Assembly: GCA_963800325.1 (NCBI GenBank)
Contig: CAWDAQ010000010.1
Location: 1 to 64,000 of the forward strand
Direction: 5' to 3'
Length of the DNA: 64,000 bases
Source: CAWDAQ01 sp963800325
GTDB lineage: Bacteria > Actinomycetota > Actinomycetes > Actinomycetales > Dermatophilaceae
The notes under the pieces were generated by a model. That model had not been told where the DNA came from and did no database searches. It saw only the letters and a program-made list of their open reading frames with translations. Below, one piece after another: positions 1 to 8,498 of this stretch. How positions within the stretch are numbered: position 1 is the first letter of the stretch; the number at the start of each line of letters is the position of its first letter. The position numbers and the translations under genes were made by a program.

Positions 1-52
1 TGGCCCCACCTGTCCTCATGAATGTTGGCCCCAACCCCCTGGCCGAGGGCTT

Positions 53-838
53 TCAGTGGGTTCGGCGGGTGGTGGTCTTGCTTGTGCGGAGGCGGTAGGA
101 CTGGGTGCCGGTCTCGAGGATGTGGGCGTTGAAGGTGACGCGGTCGACGATGGCAGCGACGAGGCGGGGGTCGGGGAAGACGGTGCCCCATTCGGAGAAG
201 GGCAGGTTGGTCGCGATCGCGACGGAGGCGCGTTCCTCGCGCTCGGTGATGACCTGGAACAGCAGCTCGGCGCCGCGGGGGTCGATGTGGACGTAGCCGA
301 GCTCGTCCAAGCAGAGTAGGTCCAGGCGTCCGTACTTGCCGACGATCCTGGACAGGGCGCGGTCGTCGGCGGCTTCGACGAGCTCGTTGACCAGCTGTGC
401 GGTGGTGGCGTACCGCACCCGTCGGCCCTGCTCGCAGGCGGCGAGGCCGAGCCCGATCAGCAGGTGCGTCTTGCCGGTGCCGGAGTCACCGAGCATGACC
501 ACGGGTTCACCGGCGTCGAGGTACGCCCCGGACGTGAGGTGTGCCAGCGTGGCTGGGGGGATGGTCGAGGCGCCGGTGTCGAAGTCGGCTAACCGCTTGA
601 GGCGGGGGAACTTGGCCTCCGCGACCCGGCGTGCCCGCCGTCGGGCTTGCCGGTCGTCGACCTCGGCGGCGAGGACTTCCCCGAGGTATCCCAGGTGGGT
701 ACGCCGCTCCCGCACCGCAACCTCGGCCAGGCGGATCGCTTCCTCCCGCACGGTAGGTAGGTGCAGCTCGCGGGCGGCGGCATCGACCGCAGCCTGAGCG
801 GCGGCGTCCGCGAGGGGTCGGTTCTTCGTGGTCGTCAT
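53..838 (-). CDS. istB: IS21 transposition helper ATPase IstB
   Basis: A 261-residue AAA+ ATPase that assists the IstA transposase in target capture and DNA bending. Walker A (GDSGTGKTHL, around residue 110) and Walker B (LLCLDELGYV, around residue 170) are intact, and length is normal for IstB. I chose the ATG at 838 because it overlaps the istA stop as ATGA, the usual translational coupling of this pair; the reading frame stays open further upstream but that part overlaps istA. No frameshift or internal stop is visible. The DnaC/IstB family identification is secure. Confidence 0.95.
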   Translation of the reverse strand: MTTTKNRPLADAAAQAAVDAAARELHLPTVREEAIRLAEVAVRERRTHLGYLGEVLAAEVDDRQARRRARRVAEAKFPRLKRLADFDTGASTIPPATLAHLTSGAYLDAGEPVVMLGDSGTGKTHLLIGLGLAACEQGRRVRYATTAQLVNELVEAADDRALSRIVGKYGRLDLLCLDELGYVHIDPRGAELLFQVITEREERASVAIATNLPFSEWGTVFPDPRLVAAIVDRVTFNAHILETGTQSYRLRTSKTTTRRTH

Positions 839-2433
839 GGCAGGGCCCTTCGAGTCGGTGGTGTCGGTGGTGTCGGTGACGTGAGCAGGTCGTCGTAGCC
901 AGTCAGGGACGGCGCGGGCCGGTCGTACCGGCTCAGGTCGTGACCGTTCGCGACCTGCGCGTCCGTCGCCGCCGCCCATGCGGTCGACGGAGTGGGGGTG
1001 GCGCGTCGGCGGGCGTCGATGATCACGACCTCGGGGTTGACGATCCCGGTGGTCACGGCGGTGTCCATGGCCGCGGCCAGGTCGGGGGAGGGCAGGGTCC
1101 GGTGGGCCAGGAGGATCTCGACCAGGGCGCGGGTGCCGCGGGCGTCGCCCATGACCCGGCGGGACGCGTCCCAATACCGTTGGTGCGTCGGGGTGAACGC
1201 CCCGCAGGCCTTGGCCTGGGCCAGCGCCGTGGCCCCGGGCAGCGCACCGGGCTTGCGGACGAGGACCTCGAGGTAATGATCCAGGCTCAGCGCTTCGAGG
1301 TACCGCCCGAACAACCGGTCATGCCGACCGACGACGGTCCCGCCGTCGAGGAGGGTGACGGTCGTCGCGGTCAACCTGATGCTCAGGCGGCGACCGACGT
1401 ACCGCGCCGGGACGGAGTAGTGGTTCTGACGCACCGACACCCTTGAGCGGTGATCGACACGGCGGTCCTCGACCACCGCCGTGTCGAACACCTCGACCGG
1501 CAACGGTTGAAGCAGCGGAGCTTCGCCGGCGAACTCAGCCCCGACGGTGGCGCGGTGCCCGGTGATGACCCGGTCGTCGTCGGTGGCGTCGCCGGCGCGG
1601 ATGATGTCGTTGAGCCCGGCCATGGTGCTCACGGTCGGGACGGGCACGAGGTGGCGTCGGCGGAACCGGCCGATCTCGCCCTCTACGCCGCCCTTCTCGT
1701 GGGCGCCTTCTTTGCCCGGGATACAGAAGAACGCGTCGAACCCGTAGTGGGAGCGCAGGGCGGTGAATCGGTTGGACTCGTCGCGGTTGCGACCTCGCAG
1801 TACCCGGGTCACGGCTGGCTTGAGGTTGTCGTACCGCACCCGCCCCGGCACCCCACCGAAGTGGGCGAACGCTTCGACGTGGCCTTGGAGGAATGCCTCC
1901 TGCGCCTGGGTGCCGTACGCGACGTGGAACGCCCGGCCGGAGTGCGACAGCCGCATCACGAACATCCACACTCGGACCGTCACCCCGGCGATGGTGGTGT
2001 CGAACTCGCCGAAGTCGACCTCAGCTTCCGCGCCCGGCGGGTGGGTTTGCGGGACGAACACGTCCTTGGTCACCAGCCCCAGCTCGACCCGGCGGCGGGC
2101 GACGTACCGCGAGACCGTCACCTCCGACAGGGACGCGCCGTGTTCGGCGATCAGGCGCTGCCACACCCGCCGGGCGGTGTGCCGCTGCTTCTTCGTCACC
2201 TGCTGGTCCCCGATGAGCCAGCTGTCGATGACCTCGACCCACGGGTCGATCGCCGGCCGAGGCCGGTTCGGGTACACCTTCCGCGGCGGCGGGACCGCCG
2301 AGACCAGTGCCTGGCGCACCGCCCGCCGATGCACGCCATGACGTTTGGCAAGCTGCCGCACCGACAAGCTCGGATCGAGCCGGGCATCGCGCCGGATCTC
2401 TTCGAAGACTTCCACCCTGGACCGTCGCCTCAC
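835..2433 (-). CDS. istA: IS21 DDE transposase IstA
   Basis: About 532 residues. An N-terminal helix-turn-helix (SVRQLAKRHGVHRRAVRQAL) is followed by an RNase H-fold rve-type core. Likely catalytic acids are the D of EVDFGEFD, the D of VRYDNLKPAV and the E of HEKGGVEGEIG, the last with the family's characteristic spacing. The GTG at 2433 is preferred because GGAGG lies 5 bases upstream. The frame continues to 2625, but that extension crosses the element's terminal repeat and cannot be original coding sequence. The stop overlaps the istB start by four bases. Confidence 0.93.
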   Translation of the reverse strand: MRRRSRVEVFEEIRRDARLDPSLSVRQLAKRHGVHRRAVRQALVSAVPPPRKVYPNRPRPAIDPWVEVIDSWLIGDQQVTKKQRHTARRVWQRLIAEHGASLSEVTVSRYVARRRVELGLVTKDVFVPQTHPPGAEAEVDFGEFDTTIAGVTVRVWMFVMRLSHSGRAFHVAYGTQAQEAFLQGHVEAFAHFGGVPGRVRYDNLKPAVTRVLRGRNRDESNRFTALRSHYGFDAFFCIPGKEGAHEKGGVEGEIGRFRRRHLVPVPTVSTMAGLNDIIRAGDATDDDRVITGHRATVGAEFAGEAPLLQPLPVEVFDTAVVEDRRVDHRSRVSVRQNHYSVPARYVGRRLSIRLTATTVTLLDGGTVVGRHDRLFGRYLEALSLDHYLEVLVRKPGALPGATALAQAKACGAFTPTHQRYWDASRRVMGDARGTRALVEILLAHRTLPSPDLAAAMDTAVTTGIVNPEVVIIDARRRATPTPSTAWAAATDAQVANGHDLSRYDRPAPSLTGYDDLLTSPTPPTPPTRRALP

Positions 2434-2480
2434 CGGGACCTCCACGCCGACAACCGCTGACGTGAAGACCCTGACCGGGG

Positions 2481-2564
2481 TGGGGCCAACATTCACGACG
2501 ACACACCCACCCGGACACCGCGCCGTCGTGGCCACCAGGGTGGGGCCGAAATTCCTGACGATCA
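2481..2564. repeat. IS21 right-end terminal repeats
   Basis: Two related copies occur exactly 60 bp apart, at 2481-2495 and 2541-2564, each containing TGGGGCC followed by AA(C/A)ATTC. The inverse copies are at 1-8 and 19-33. IS21 elements normally have several short repeats at each end that serve as transposase binding sites. Confidence 0.75.
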
Positions 2565-2576
2565 GCGGCCTACCTG

Positions 2577-2887
2577 GGGCCAAAGAAGGTGACCACACCC
2601 ACCTGAACGACCCGAGCAACGCCAACCCCTACCAATACGCCGCCAACAACCCCTGCAACAAGATCGATCCGAGGGGCACTGATTCTCAGCAGTTCTTCAC
2701 GGCGTTGGACTACCTATCGGCGTGCGGAGAGGGTGCGCTTGAGGGCGCTAGCTTCGGTCTGCTCATTGGAGCAACCTTCGTCGTTGAAGGTGCGGTGCCC
2801 GGCGCAGCGCTCGGTGCCGTGTATGGTTGCGGGGCATTTCAACAAGCAGTATTTGGGACGACGTTCTTTGGACAACTCGGAAACTAA
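2577..2887 (+). pseudogene. C-terminal remnant of an Rhs/YD-repeat polymorphic toxin
   Basis: The frame enters from the IS21 end with no start codon of its own. It shows the conserved Rhs core terminus: LNDPSNANPYQY, then AANNPCNKIDPRG, matching the NP-x-Y...NNP-x-N-x-x-DP-x-G signature after which the variable toxin begins. The remaining tail of about 73 residues is hydrophobic and rich in Gly and Ala (FGLLIGATFVVEGAVPGAALG) and ends at the TAA at 2885. The large N-terminal shell is missing, cut off by the IS21 insertion. The tail has no recognisable nuclease motif; a membrane-active toxin is an inference from composition only. Confidence 0.75.
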
Positions 2888-2909
2888 GCGACGCCCTTCG
2901 GGTAAGACC

Positions 2910-3119
2910 ATGGTCTTTCACGGCGCTCTTCTCGTCGTGTCCCTGGTGGTCAGCCGTCTCGTATCCAGCGCGGGCCATCGCTCGGGAGGTTCGACCTTGC
3001 TATATGTGTTGGGGTCGGTATCTATTGTCGTATTTCTGTATGCTACTGTGCGATGCTTGATGCTTCTTGTGCAGTTTGGATCTTGGCTGGACCATCGCCG
3101 GAATGCTGATGGAAAATAG
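2910..3119 (+). CDS. Small two-helix membrane protein, candidate immunity protein
   Basis: A 69-residue protein (start at 2910; an alternative ATG at 2823 would give 98 residues and overlap the toxin end). Two hydrophobic helices, about residues 4-20 and 30-55, are joined by a short polar loop, and the C-terminus is basic and polar (SWLDHRRNADGK). It sits immediately after the Rhs toxin tail on the same strand, the normal place for a cognate immunity gene. Its base composition is clearly less GC-rich than the chromosome (for example 2995-3070), as is usual for exchanged toxin/immunity modules. I do not recognise the family; the function is inferred from position. Confidence 0.5.
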   Translation: MVFHGALLVVSLVVSRLVSSAGHRSGGSTLLYVLGSVSIVVFLYATVRCLMLLVQFGSWLDHRRNADGK

Positions 3120-3293
3120 AGCACGTTGCCGCTGTCCTAGCGCTGTCGGGGCGTATTGGTTGGTCAACTGACTCTTCCCAGTTGAAGTGTGTCCGCATCG
3201 TGTGTCCACCGCGGGTAGGGAGCATCTGTCGCGCAGTCGACGGAGGACACGTAAGACCATCAAGGCCGGTGAGGACTTTCTCTACTGGCTCAA

Positions 3294-3344
3294 GGCCGCG
3301 GCTGCGCCGCGGCCGGCGCGGGGCCCCGCGATGGGGCCCCGCGC
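3294..3344. repeat. Two back-to-back perfect GC hairpins
   Basis: GGCCGCGG at 3294-3301 pairs with CCGCGGCC at 3307-3314 around a 5-base loop. One base later GCGCGGGGCCCC at 3316-3327 pairs with GGGGCCCCGCGC at 3333-3344, also with a 5-base loop. There is no T-run, so this is not a classical intrinsic terminator, though stems of this stability could stop transcription from the toxin module. Confidence 0.7.
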
Positions 3345-3425
3345 TCCGGCGCTTCGCGCCTCCGCGCACCCCACCGCACCCCGCGCCAAGTGGCGGATTC
3401 CGCCGCGCAACTCGCCCCGCCCGGC

Positions 3426-3431
3426 TAGCCT
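3426..3431 (+). promoter_or_regulatory. -10 box, leaderless arrangement (TAGCCT)
   Basis: TAGCCT is followed by exactly six bases and then the ATG at 3438. Confidence 0.5.
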
Positions 3432-3437
3432 GCGACG

Positions 3438-3702
3438 ATGGGCGACCCACCACCCGATCTCGGTGTGTCACGACCGACTAGGGGCAGCATCGGGCGAAGC
3501 GCCCTCGGCCTTTGTCGTAGTCATCGCGCTCGTCATCGGGACCCAGTGGTCCATGGCAACCGACCGGACAGTCCTCGGGATCGCCCTCACCCTCGTCCTC
3601 ATCGCCTGGGGCGCGTTCAGCTCAATCCGGGTCTTCAAACACTTCCGCAGGGTCCTGAAATGGGGCGAAGAAGAGGCCAGAGAGAACCCACGGCCCTGGT
3701 GA
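3438..3702 (+). pseudogene. Small membrane protein gene broken by a one-base insertion
   Basis: From the ATG at 3438 the frame reads MGDPPPDLGVSRPTRG and then SIGRSALGL. At 3511-3513 a TTT run shifts it into nonsense. Removing one T joins it exactly to VVVIALVIG in the next frame, which continues through two hydrophobic helices (the second TVLGIALTLVLIAWGAF) to a charged tail ending at 3702. The restored protein would be about 87 residues. A leaderless-type -10 box precedes the start. No known family; like the candidate immunity protein upstream it has two helices and could belong to the same toxin-related cargo. A sequencing error in the T-run cannot be excluded. Confidence 0.55.
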
Positions 3703-4078
3703 AGACTTGGCCCGAAGCCCCGCGGACGCGACCTTGGGGGTCACCGCCGACCCGACACGGGAGCGTGCGCCTGCCTCCGGGCCGCGTCAAGGGCGCTGCG
3801 CGTCGCTCCGCGATGGCCTCCGGCCACCCCTGACCCGCCCACTCCGGCCGGCTCACGTGCTCCGCTACCGGGCCGGCGGCTCAGCCTGGTCGAGAGGCTC
3901 CTCGCCACTGCCGGCGGGCCGCACGACCATCGACGTCACCTCCCTGCACCCCTGACGTGCTCAGGTGCCCGTGAGGTACCCACACCCCCGACAGAGGCCG
4001 GAACCAGCCGGTACGACGCGGCAGCAGATCGCCTGCGCCGCAACAGGATCCGCTCAACCGTCCGTCCAGCATCGGCCT
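3703..4078. other. No gene recognised
   Basis: Open frames here are short, Arg/Pro-rich and without a plausible ribosome binding site. The final part (TCCTAAAGC next to 4086) matches the anticodon-loop part of the tRNA-Arg fragment at 9107, consistent with the attachment core starting there. Confidence 0.4.
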
Positions 4079-4086
4079 CCTAAAGC
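4079..4086. repeat. ISL3 target-site duplication, left copy
   Basis: CCTAAAGC immediately precedes the left inverted repeat and recurs at 9107-9114 immediately after the right one. Eight bases is the normal ISL3 duplication length. Confidence 0.85.
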
Positions 4087-4210
4087 GGCCCTTCGTACCT
4101 GAGGGTGGGGTGAGCGCGGCGCGCCGACGGGTCGGCTGAGGGGTGTTGGGGGTCGAGGTCCCCGAGGATCAGAGGACTCTCACACCCTTCTGACCGCGAG
4201 GACCTCGACG

Positions 4211-5020
4211 ATGCCCGAGCCTACGTCGTGCTGCCGTGCCCGCAGCGGCTACTGCGACCGTTGTGACCTTCTTGTCGGCTTGGACGGGCTGCACGTCCTC
4301 GATGTCCTCCGGGACGACGGTGGCGGGCTCGTCGTCGACGTCGAGTCCGCGCCGGGGCCGGTGGGGTGTCCCGCCTGCGGTGTGCTCGCTCGCGGCCACG
4401 GCCGGCGTGAGGTCGGGCTGGTGGACGCGCCGGCGTTCGGGAGACCGACGAGGGTGGTGTGGCGCAAGCGGCGCTGGGTCTGCCTCGAGGCGGCCTGCCC
4501 GGTCGGGGTGTTCACCGAGCAGGACGAGAGGGTCGCCCGCCCGCGGGGGCTGTTGACGGTACGGGCGTGCCGGTGGGCCATCGCCGAGCTGCGGCGGGAG
4601 CAGGCGTCGGTGCAAGGTCTGGCGCGGCGGCTCGGGACGACGTGGCGGACGGTGTGGGACTCGATCCGGCCGCTGCTGCAGGCGGCGGACGCCGACCCGA
4701 CTCGGTTCGACGGGGTGAGCATCCTTGGGGTGGACGAGCACGTGTGGCACCACGTCAGCACGAAGCCGGTCGAGGCCGGTGGACGCGGCCCGAAGGAGCT
4801 GACCGGGATGGTCGACCTCACCCGCGACAGCCAAGGTCGGGTGCGGGCCCGGCTGCTGGACCTGGTCCCCGGCCGCTCCGGGGAGACCTACCGCGGCTGG
4901 CTGGCCGACCGGGGCGAGGACTTCCGCAGCCGGGTGGGCATCGCGACGTTGGACCCGTTCCAGGGGTACAAGAACGCGATCGATGACCAGCTCGAGGACG
5001 CCGTCGCGGTCCTGGACGCC
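4211..5020 (+). pseudogene. ISL3 transposase, 5' part
   Basis: About 270 residues, beginning at an ATG preceded by GAGG. It contains the N-terminal zinc ribbon (CDRC and CPACGV pairs), a helix-turn-helix region around VQGLARRLGTTWRTVWDSI, and two of the three catalytic acids (ILGVDEHVW and TLDPFQGYK). The original frame ends at VLDA, where the RIT-type element begins; the run-on to 5104 is encoded by the insert. The rest of the protein resumes at 8559. Confidence 0.9.
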
Positions 5021-5055
5021 TTTTATGACGACCTCCTGGTTATGCCGACCTGGGG
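5017..5055. repeat. RIT left terminal inverted repeat
   Basis: Begins CGCCTTTTATGACG and contains TTATGCCGAC at 5040-5049. It is perfectly complementary to 8499-8537. A second, inverted motif copy GTCGGCATAG follows at 5095-5104, directly against the stop codon of the third recombinase. Confidence 0.92.
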
Positions 5056-5104
5056 CCGGCGCGGGCCTGTGACCAGCATGGACACTGTCGTGTGGTCGGC
5101 ATAG

Positions 5105-6094
5105 TCAGAGGCGTTGTAGGAAGGTCAGCAGTTCGTCGGAGGCTGGCTGGTAGCGGCCGGGGTCAGCGCCTGTGGGCGCGGTGCGGGCCAGGGCCCGCTC
5201 TTTGATGGTCATGTCGGCGTGCAGGTAGATCTGGGTCGTCTCGATGTTCTGGTGGCCGAGCCAGAGCGCCATCACGGTGATGTCGATGCCGGCGTGGAGC
5301 AGTCGCATGGCGGCGGTGTGTCGCAGGGTGTGTGGAGTGACGTTTTTCGTGCCCAGGGTCGGGCAGGTCGCCGCGGCGACGGTGACGTGCAGGGCCAGGC
5401 GTTTCGCGACGCCGTCGGTGCTCATCGCGGTGCCCTGCCGGTTGGGGAACAGGACGGCTGTGTCGTCGGGCAGCGTGGACAGGTAGGCGCGCGTCGTGGC
5501 GACGGTCTGCTGGTCGAGCGGGGTGATGCGGCGCTTGCGTCCTTTCCCGGTGCAGGCGACGTGCGGCCCGGTCCCGAGGTGGACGTCGGCGGGGGCCAGC
5601 GCAGTGAGTTCGCTGACGCGCAGTCCGGTGGTGACGGCGAGCTGGACCATCGCGTGATCCCGCCGTCCCGCGGCGGTGTCGGGGTCCGGGGCGGCCAGCA
5701 GCGCGGTGACCTCGGCTGGGGTGAGGTAGGTCAGGTCGGTCCGCCGGTGGCGTTTGGCCGGGATGGCCAGGACCTGCGCGATCGTTGAGGCGTGCTCGGG
5801 GTGGCGTAGGGCGGCGTAGTCGAAGAAGGAGTGGATCGCGGCCAGTCGGGCGTTGCGGGTCCTGATGCTGTTGCCTCGGTCGGTCTGCAGGTGGGTGAGG
5901 AAGTCGCTGACCAGCCCCGCGTCGAGTTGGGCGAGGTCGAGCTGGGTCGGCGGCCAGCCGCGGGTCTGGGCGGCGAAGCGCAGCAGCAGCCGCCAGGTGT
6001 CGCGGTAGGCGGCGACGGTGTGCGGGCTGGCGCCGAGCTCGCCGGTCAGCCGGCTGGTGAAGTAGGCCTGCAGGGTGGGCGCGAGCCGGGTCAT
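5105..6094 (-). CDS. ritC: Tyrosine recombinase, third gene of the trio (RitC-like)
   Basis: A 329-residue phage-integrase-family recombinase with an N-terminal SAM-like core-binding domain (about residues 1-100) and a C-terminal catalytic domain. Active-site residues visible: Arg in TTGLRVSEL, HTLRH (His-x-x-Arg), the second His in WLGHQ and the Tyr in TTQIYLHAD. Its ATG overlaps the stop of the middle gene as ATGA, so the trio is translationally coupled. The product should act with its partners on the element ends. Length and motifs are normal and nothing looks broken. Confidence 0.9.
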   Translation of the reverse strand: MTRLAPTLQAYFTSRLTGELGASPHTVAAYRDTWRLLLRFAAQTRGWPPTQLDLAQLDAGLVSDFLTHLQTDRGNSIRTRNARLAAIHSFFDYAALRHPEHASTIAQVLAIPAKRHRRTDLTYLTPAEVTALLAAPDPDTAAGRRDHAMVQLAVTTGLRVSELTALAPADVHLGTGPHVACTGKGRKRRITPLDQQTVATTRAYLSTLPDDTAVLFPNRQGTAMSTDGVAKRLALHVTVAAATCPTLGTKNVTPHTLRHTAAMRLLHAGIDITVMALWLGHQNIETTQIYLHADMTIKERALARTAPTGADPGRYQPASDELLTFLQRL

Positions 6095-7131
6095 GATCGG
6101 TCCGCCCCGTGCGCGGCGCGAGCGTCGTCGGTGCTGGTGGTTCTGGTGCTGGCGGCTCGGGTTCGTTCGAGCCGTTCGGTGGCGGCTGCCATCAGCTCGG
6201 CGGTGCCGGTCAGGTACCAGTAGGTGTCTCTGGGCTCAGCGTGGCCAAGCCAGGTCGCCAGCAGCGGCAGCGTCGCAGCTGGGTCTGCGCCGCTCTGGTA
6301 GGCCTCGAGCATGGTGTTGACGGCGAACGTGTGCCGTAGGTCGTGCAACCTGGGGCGGCTGGTGGACGAGGCGGCGGTCAGGGCGGCGCGGTCGGCGACG
6401 GCGCGGAACGTCGGGTGGACGCTGCCCTTGCCCAGACGCCTCCCGTGGGTGTTGATGAGCAGTGCCGGGCAGCTGGTGGCGGGCAGCAGCGCCGCGCGGG
6501 TGGTGAGGTAGCCGGTCAGGCCGGCGGCGACGGTCGGGTGCAGCGGCAGCGTGCGGGTCTTGCCGTACTTCCCGGTGACGGTCAACGTCGCCTGCCTGGA
6601 GCCTGCGCCCAGGTCGACGTCGTCGACGTCGAGCCCGAGCGCCTCTCCGGTGCGGATACCGGTGGCGGCCTGCAGCGCCAGCAGGGTCCGGAACGTGACG
6701 GCCCGGATCGGCGGTCGCAGCTCGTCGGCGGCGGCCAGCAGGTCGCCGACCTGGGCATCGCTGTAGATGAACGGCGTGGGTCTGCTCGCCCGGGCGGGCA
6801 GCAGCCGCGCTGGTGGGACCTCGATCTGCGGGTCCAGCAGCTGCGCCCAGCGGGCGAACAGCCGGATCGTGGACAAGCGCAGCGCGTGGGACCGGGCCGA
6901 TGCGGCGGGCGACGCGGTCGCGAACCGCAGCGCCTGCTCGACGGTGACGTGGGCGCCGGTCGCAGGACCGACGTGCTGGTCGTCACCGGTGGTGCTCCGG
7001 TCCAGGTGGTCGGCGAACGCGAACAGGACCCGACCCTCGCCCTCGAGCTTGAACCCGAGGGCGCGGCGGGTCGCCAGGTAAGTACCGATCAGCGTCCGCA
7101 AGTCCAGCGCCGTGATCGTGCCGCCGGTCAC
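6091..7131 (-). CDS. ritB: Tyrosine recombinase, middle gene of the trio (RitB-like)
   Basis: About 346 residues starting at the GTG at 7131, which overlaps the preceding stop as GTGA. The N-terminal part (ALDLRTLIGTYLATRRALG) is a core-binding domain. The catalytic domain shows Arg in TGIRTGEAL, HDLRHTFAV, the His in TWLGHAEP and the Tyr in TYWYLTGT. The frame also runs on upstream in the shadow of the first gene and that extension should be ignored. The Arg/Ser/Thr-rich C-terminal tail has no obvious role. Ordered second in the operon, as in other recombinase trios. Confidence 0.9.
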   Translation of the reverse strand: MTGGTITALDLRTLIGTYLATRRALGFKLEGEGRVLFAFADHLDRSTTGDDQHVGPATGAHVTVEQALRFATASPAASARSHALRLSTIRLFARWAQLLDPQIEVPPARLLPARASRPTPFIYSDAQVGDLLAAADELRPPIRAVTFRTLLALQAATGIRTGEALGLDVDDVDLGAGSRQATLTVTGKYGKTRTLPLHPTVAAGLTGYLTTRAALLPATSCPALLINTHGRRLGKGSVHPTFRAVADRAALTAASSTSRPRLHDLRHTFAVNTMLEAYQSGADPAATLPLLATWLGHAEPRDTYWYLTGTAELMAAATERLERTRAASTRTTSTDDARAAHGADRS

Positions 7132-8399
7132 CGCGAGCCCCCACCCGCGGACGGCTTCTCGGCTGACGGCGGCTCGGCGGACGGCGTCGGTGCTGCGGGC
7201 CAGGGTCTGGCGAGCGAGGTCAGCCGGGTGCGGTCGACCTTGGCGTAGATCACCGTGCTCGCGACGCCGTCGTGGCGGAGCAGCTGCGCGACCTCGTCCA
7301 GGCTCGCGCCAGCGTTCAAGGTTTCGCTGGCGGCGGTGTGCCGCAGCCGGTGGCCGTGCACCGTGCCCAGACCGGCGCGGCGGGCCGCCCGGGCCACGAT
7401 GCAGCTGACGCTGCTGGAACCGAGCGCGGTGAACGGTGCGACTGCCCGGACGAACACCGTCCGCGCAGCAGTGGCGGGACGCCCGCCTCGCAGATACGCC
7501 ACCAGCCCCTCCCCGACGTCGGCCGGCAGCGGCATCCGGTCGATACGGCCGCCCTTGCCGCGGACCAGGACCGTCCCGCCGACCCAGTCCACGTCCTCCA
7601 GGCACAACGCGGCGACCTCGGCGGTTCGCAGCGCCAGCCGGACCATCAGCACGATCACCGCCCGATCCCTTGAGCCGACCGGATCGGCCGGGTCGCAGGC
7701 CCCCAGCAGGGCGCCGACCTGCGCGGGGGTGAGCGGCCTGGGCAGGCCGGCCAGCCGCCACCGGGCGACCGGCGGGACCACGGCCTTCAAGTCCGCCGTC
7801 AACCAGCCCCTGGCGTGAGCGAACCGCAGCAGCGACCGCAACGCCGTCGCGGTCATCTGCGCGGACTTCCCCGACAGCGCCGGCAGCGTCCGCGCCAAGA
7901 ACGCGACCAGCTCGGCCGCGGTGACGTCCCTCGGCGCCTCGCTGTTCGGCGGGCATAGCGCCTGCTCGACGAACGGCCGCACCCAGTGCGCGTAGGCCAC
8001 CGCCACCGGAGCACTCAACTCGCGCTCGTCGCACAGGAACCGCACGAACTGGGCCAGGGCGACCTCCGCTGCCGTCGTCGGCACGACCACCTGAGCCTTG
8101 GGAACGGCACCGACCCGACGCAGATATCCCACGATCGGGTCCAGCGCACGCGGCGACGCCAGGTTCACATACGACGCCCGGCGCTCGGCGACGAACACGT
8201 CGATGACCGACGGGGTCAGCTCGGCCAGGCCGAGCCCCGCGCCCTCCATCCACCGAGACAGGTGCGCGGCCAGCCGCATCAGCTCGCTCGCGGTCGTCGT
8301 CGCGTAACCGAGCACCTCCAGCTCACCGACCAGACCGTCGTAGAACCCGACCAACGGCCCGGACATCCCGACACGCGACGGATCAGAAGCACCGCTCAT
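7128..8399 (-). CDS. ritA: Tyrosine recombinase, first gene of the trio (RitA-like)
   Basis: About 423 residues. Start ATG at 8399 with GGAGAG six bases upstream; an in-frame GTG two codons earlier is less likely. The long N-terminal DNA-binding part is followed by a catalytic domain: Arg in LALRTAEV, HGHRLRHTAAS, the His in LLRHDGV and the Tyr in TVIYAKVD. The C-terminus is Pro/Ser-rich (PTPSAEPPSAEKPSAG). It is the first gene of a three-gene operon with 4-bp overlaps at both junctions, which suggests a fixed subunit ratio. Confidence 0.9.
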   Translation of the reverse strand: MSGASDPSRVGMSGPLVGFYDGLVGELEVLGYATTTASELMRLAAHLSRWMEGAGLGLAELTPSVIDVFVAERRASYVNLASPRALDPIVGYLRRVGAVPKAQVVVPTTAAEVALAQFVRFLCDERELSAPVAVAYAHWVRPFVEQALCPPNSEAPRDVTAAELVAFLARTLPALSGKSAQMTATALRSLLRFAHARGWLTADLKAVVPPVARWRLAGLPRPLTPAQVGALLGACDPADPVGSRDRAVIVLMVRLALRTAEVAALCLEDVDWVGGTVLVRGKGGRIDRMPLPADVGEGLVAYLRGGRPATAARTVFVRAVAPFTALGSSSVSCIVARAARRAGLGTVHGHRLRHTAASETLNAGASLDEVAQLLRHDGVASTVIYAKVDRTRLTSLARPWPAAPTPSAEPPSAEKPSAGGGSR

Positions 8400-8498
8400 G
8401 ACCACTCTCCCCTCCTCGTAGGAGAGGCCAGGGTCAGCCCACAGCCACGCTATGCCGACCCAGCAGTCACAAACCCCCTGCTCAAGGGGCCACGCCGT

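Larger units (their letters stand above)
1..2564 (-). mobile_element. IS21-family insertion sequence (left tip outside window)
   Basis: The segment carries an istA/istB pair on the minus strand flanked by the multiple end repeats usual for IS21. The motif TGAATGTTGGCCCCA occurs at 19-33 and inverted at 2481-2495. A related outer repeat lies at 2541-2564, and TGGCCCCA at 1-8 looks like the inner end of the left outer copy. The left terminus is therefore probably just outside the window. The element lies directly against an Rhs-type toxin remnant that starts about 2577, so it has interrupted that gene. Both genes look intact, so the element may still be mobile. Confidence 0.9.
3120..3437. other. 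Gene-poor stretch with strong hairpins
   Basis: No convincing gene. Frames crossing it are low-complexity Arg/Pro/Ala. It contains two adjacent GC-only hairpins, listed separately. Confidence 0.5.

Noticed and set aside
4021..4086. Possible 5' half of the tRNA-Arg gene left of the ISL3
   Set aside because: GCTCAACCG and AGCATCGG look faintly like a D-arm, but there is no acceptor strand complementary to CGGGGGC, and the anticodon stem (CGGCC) does not pair with AGCGG.
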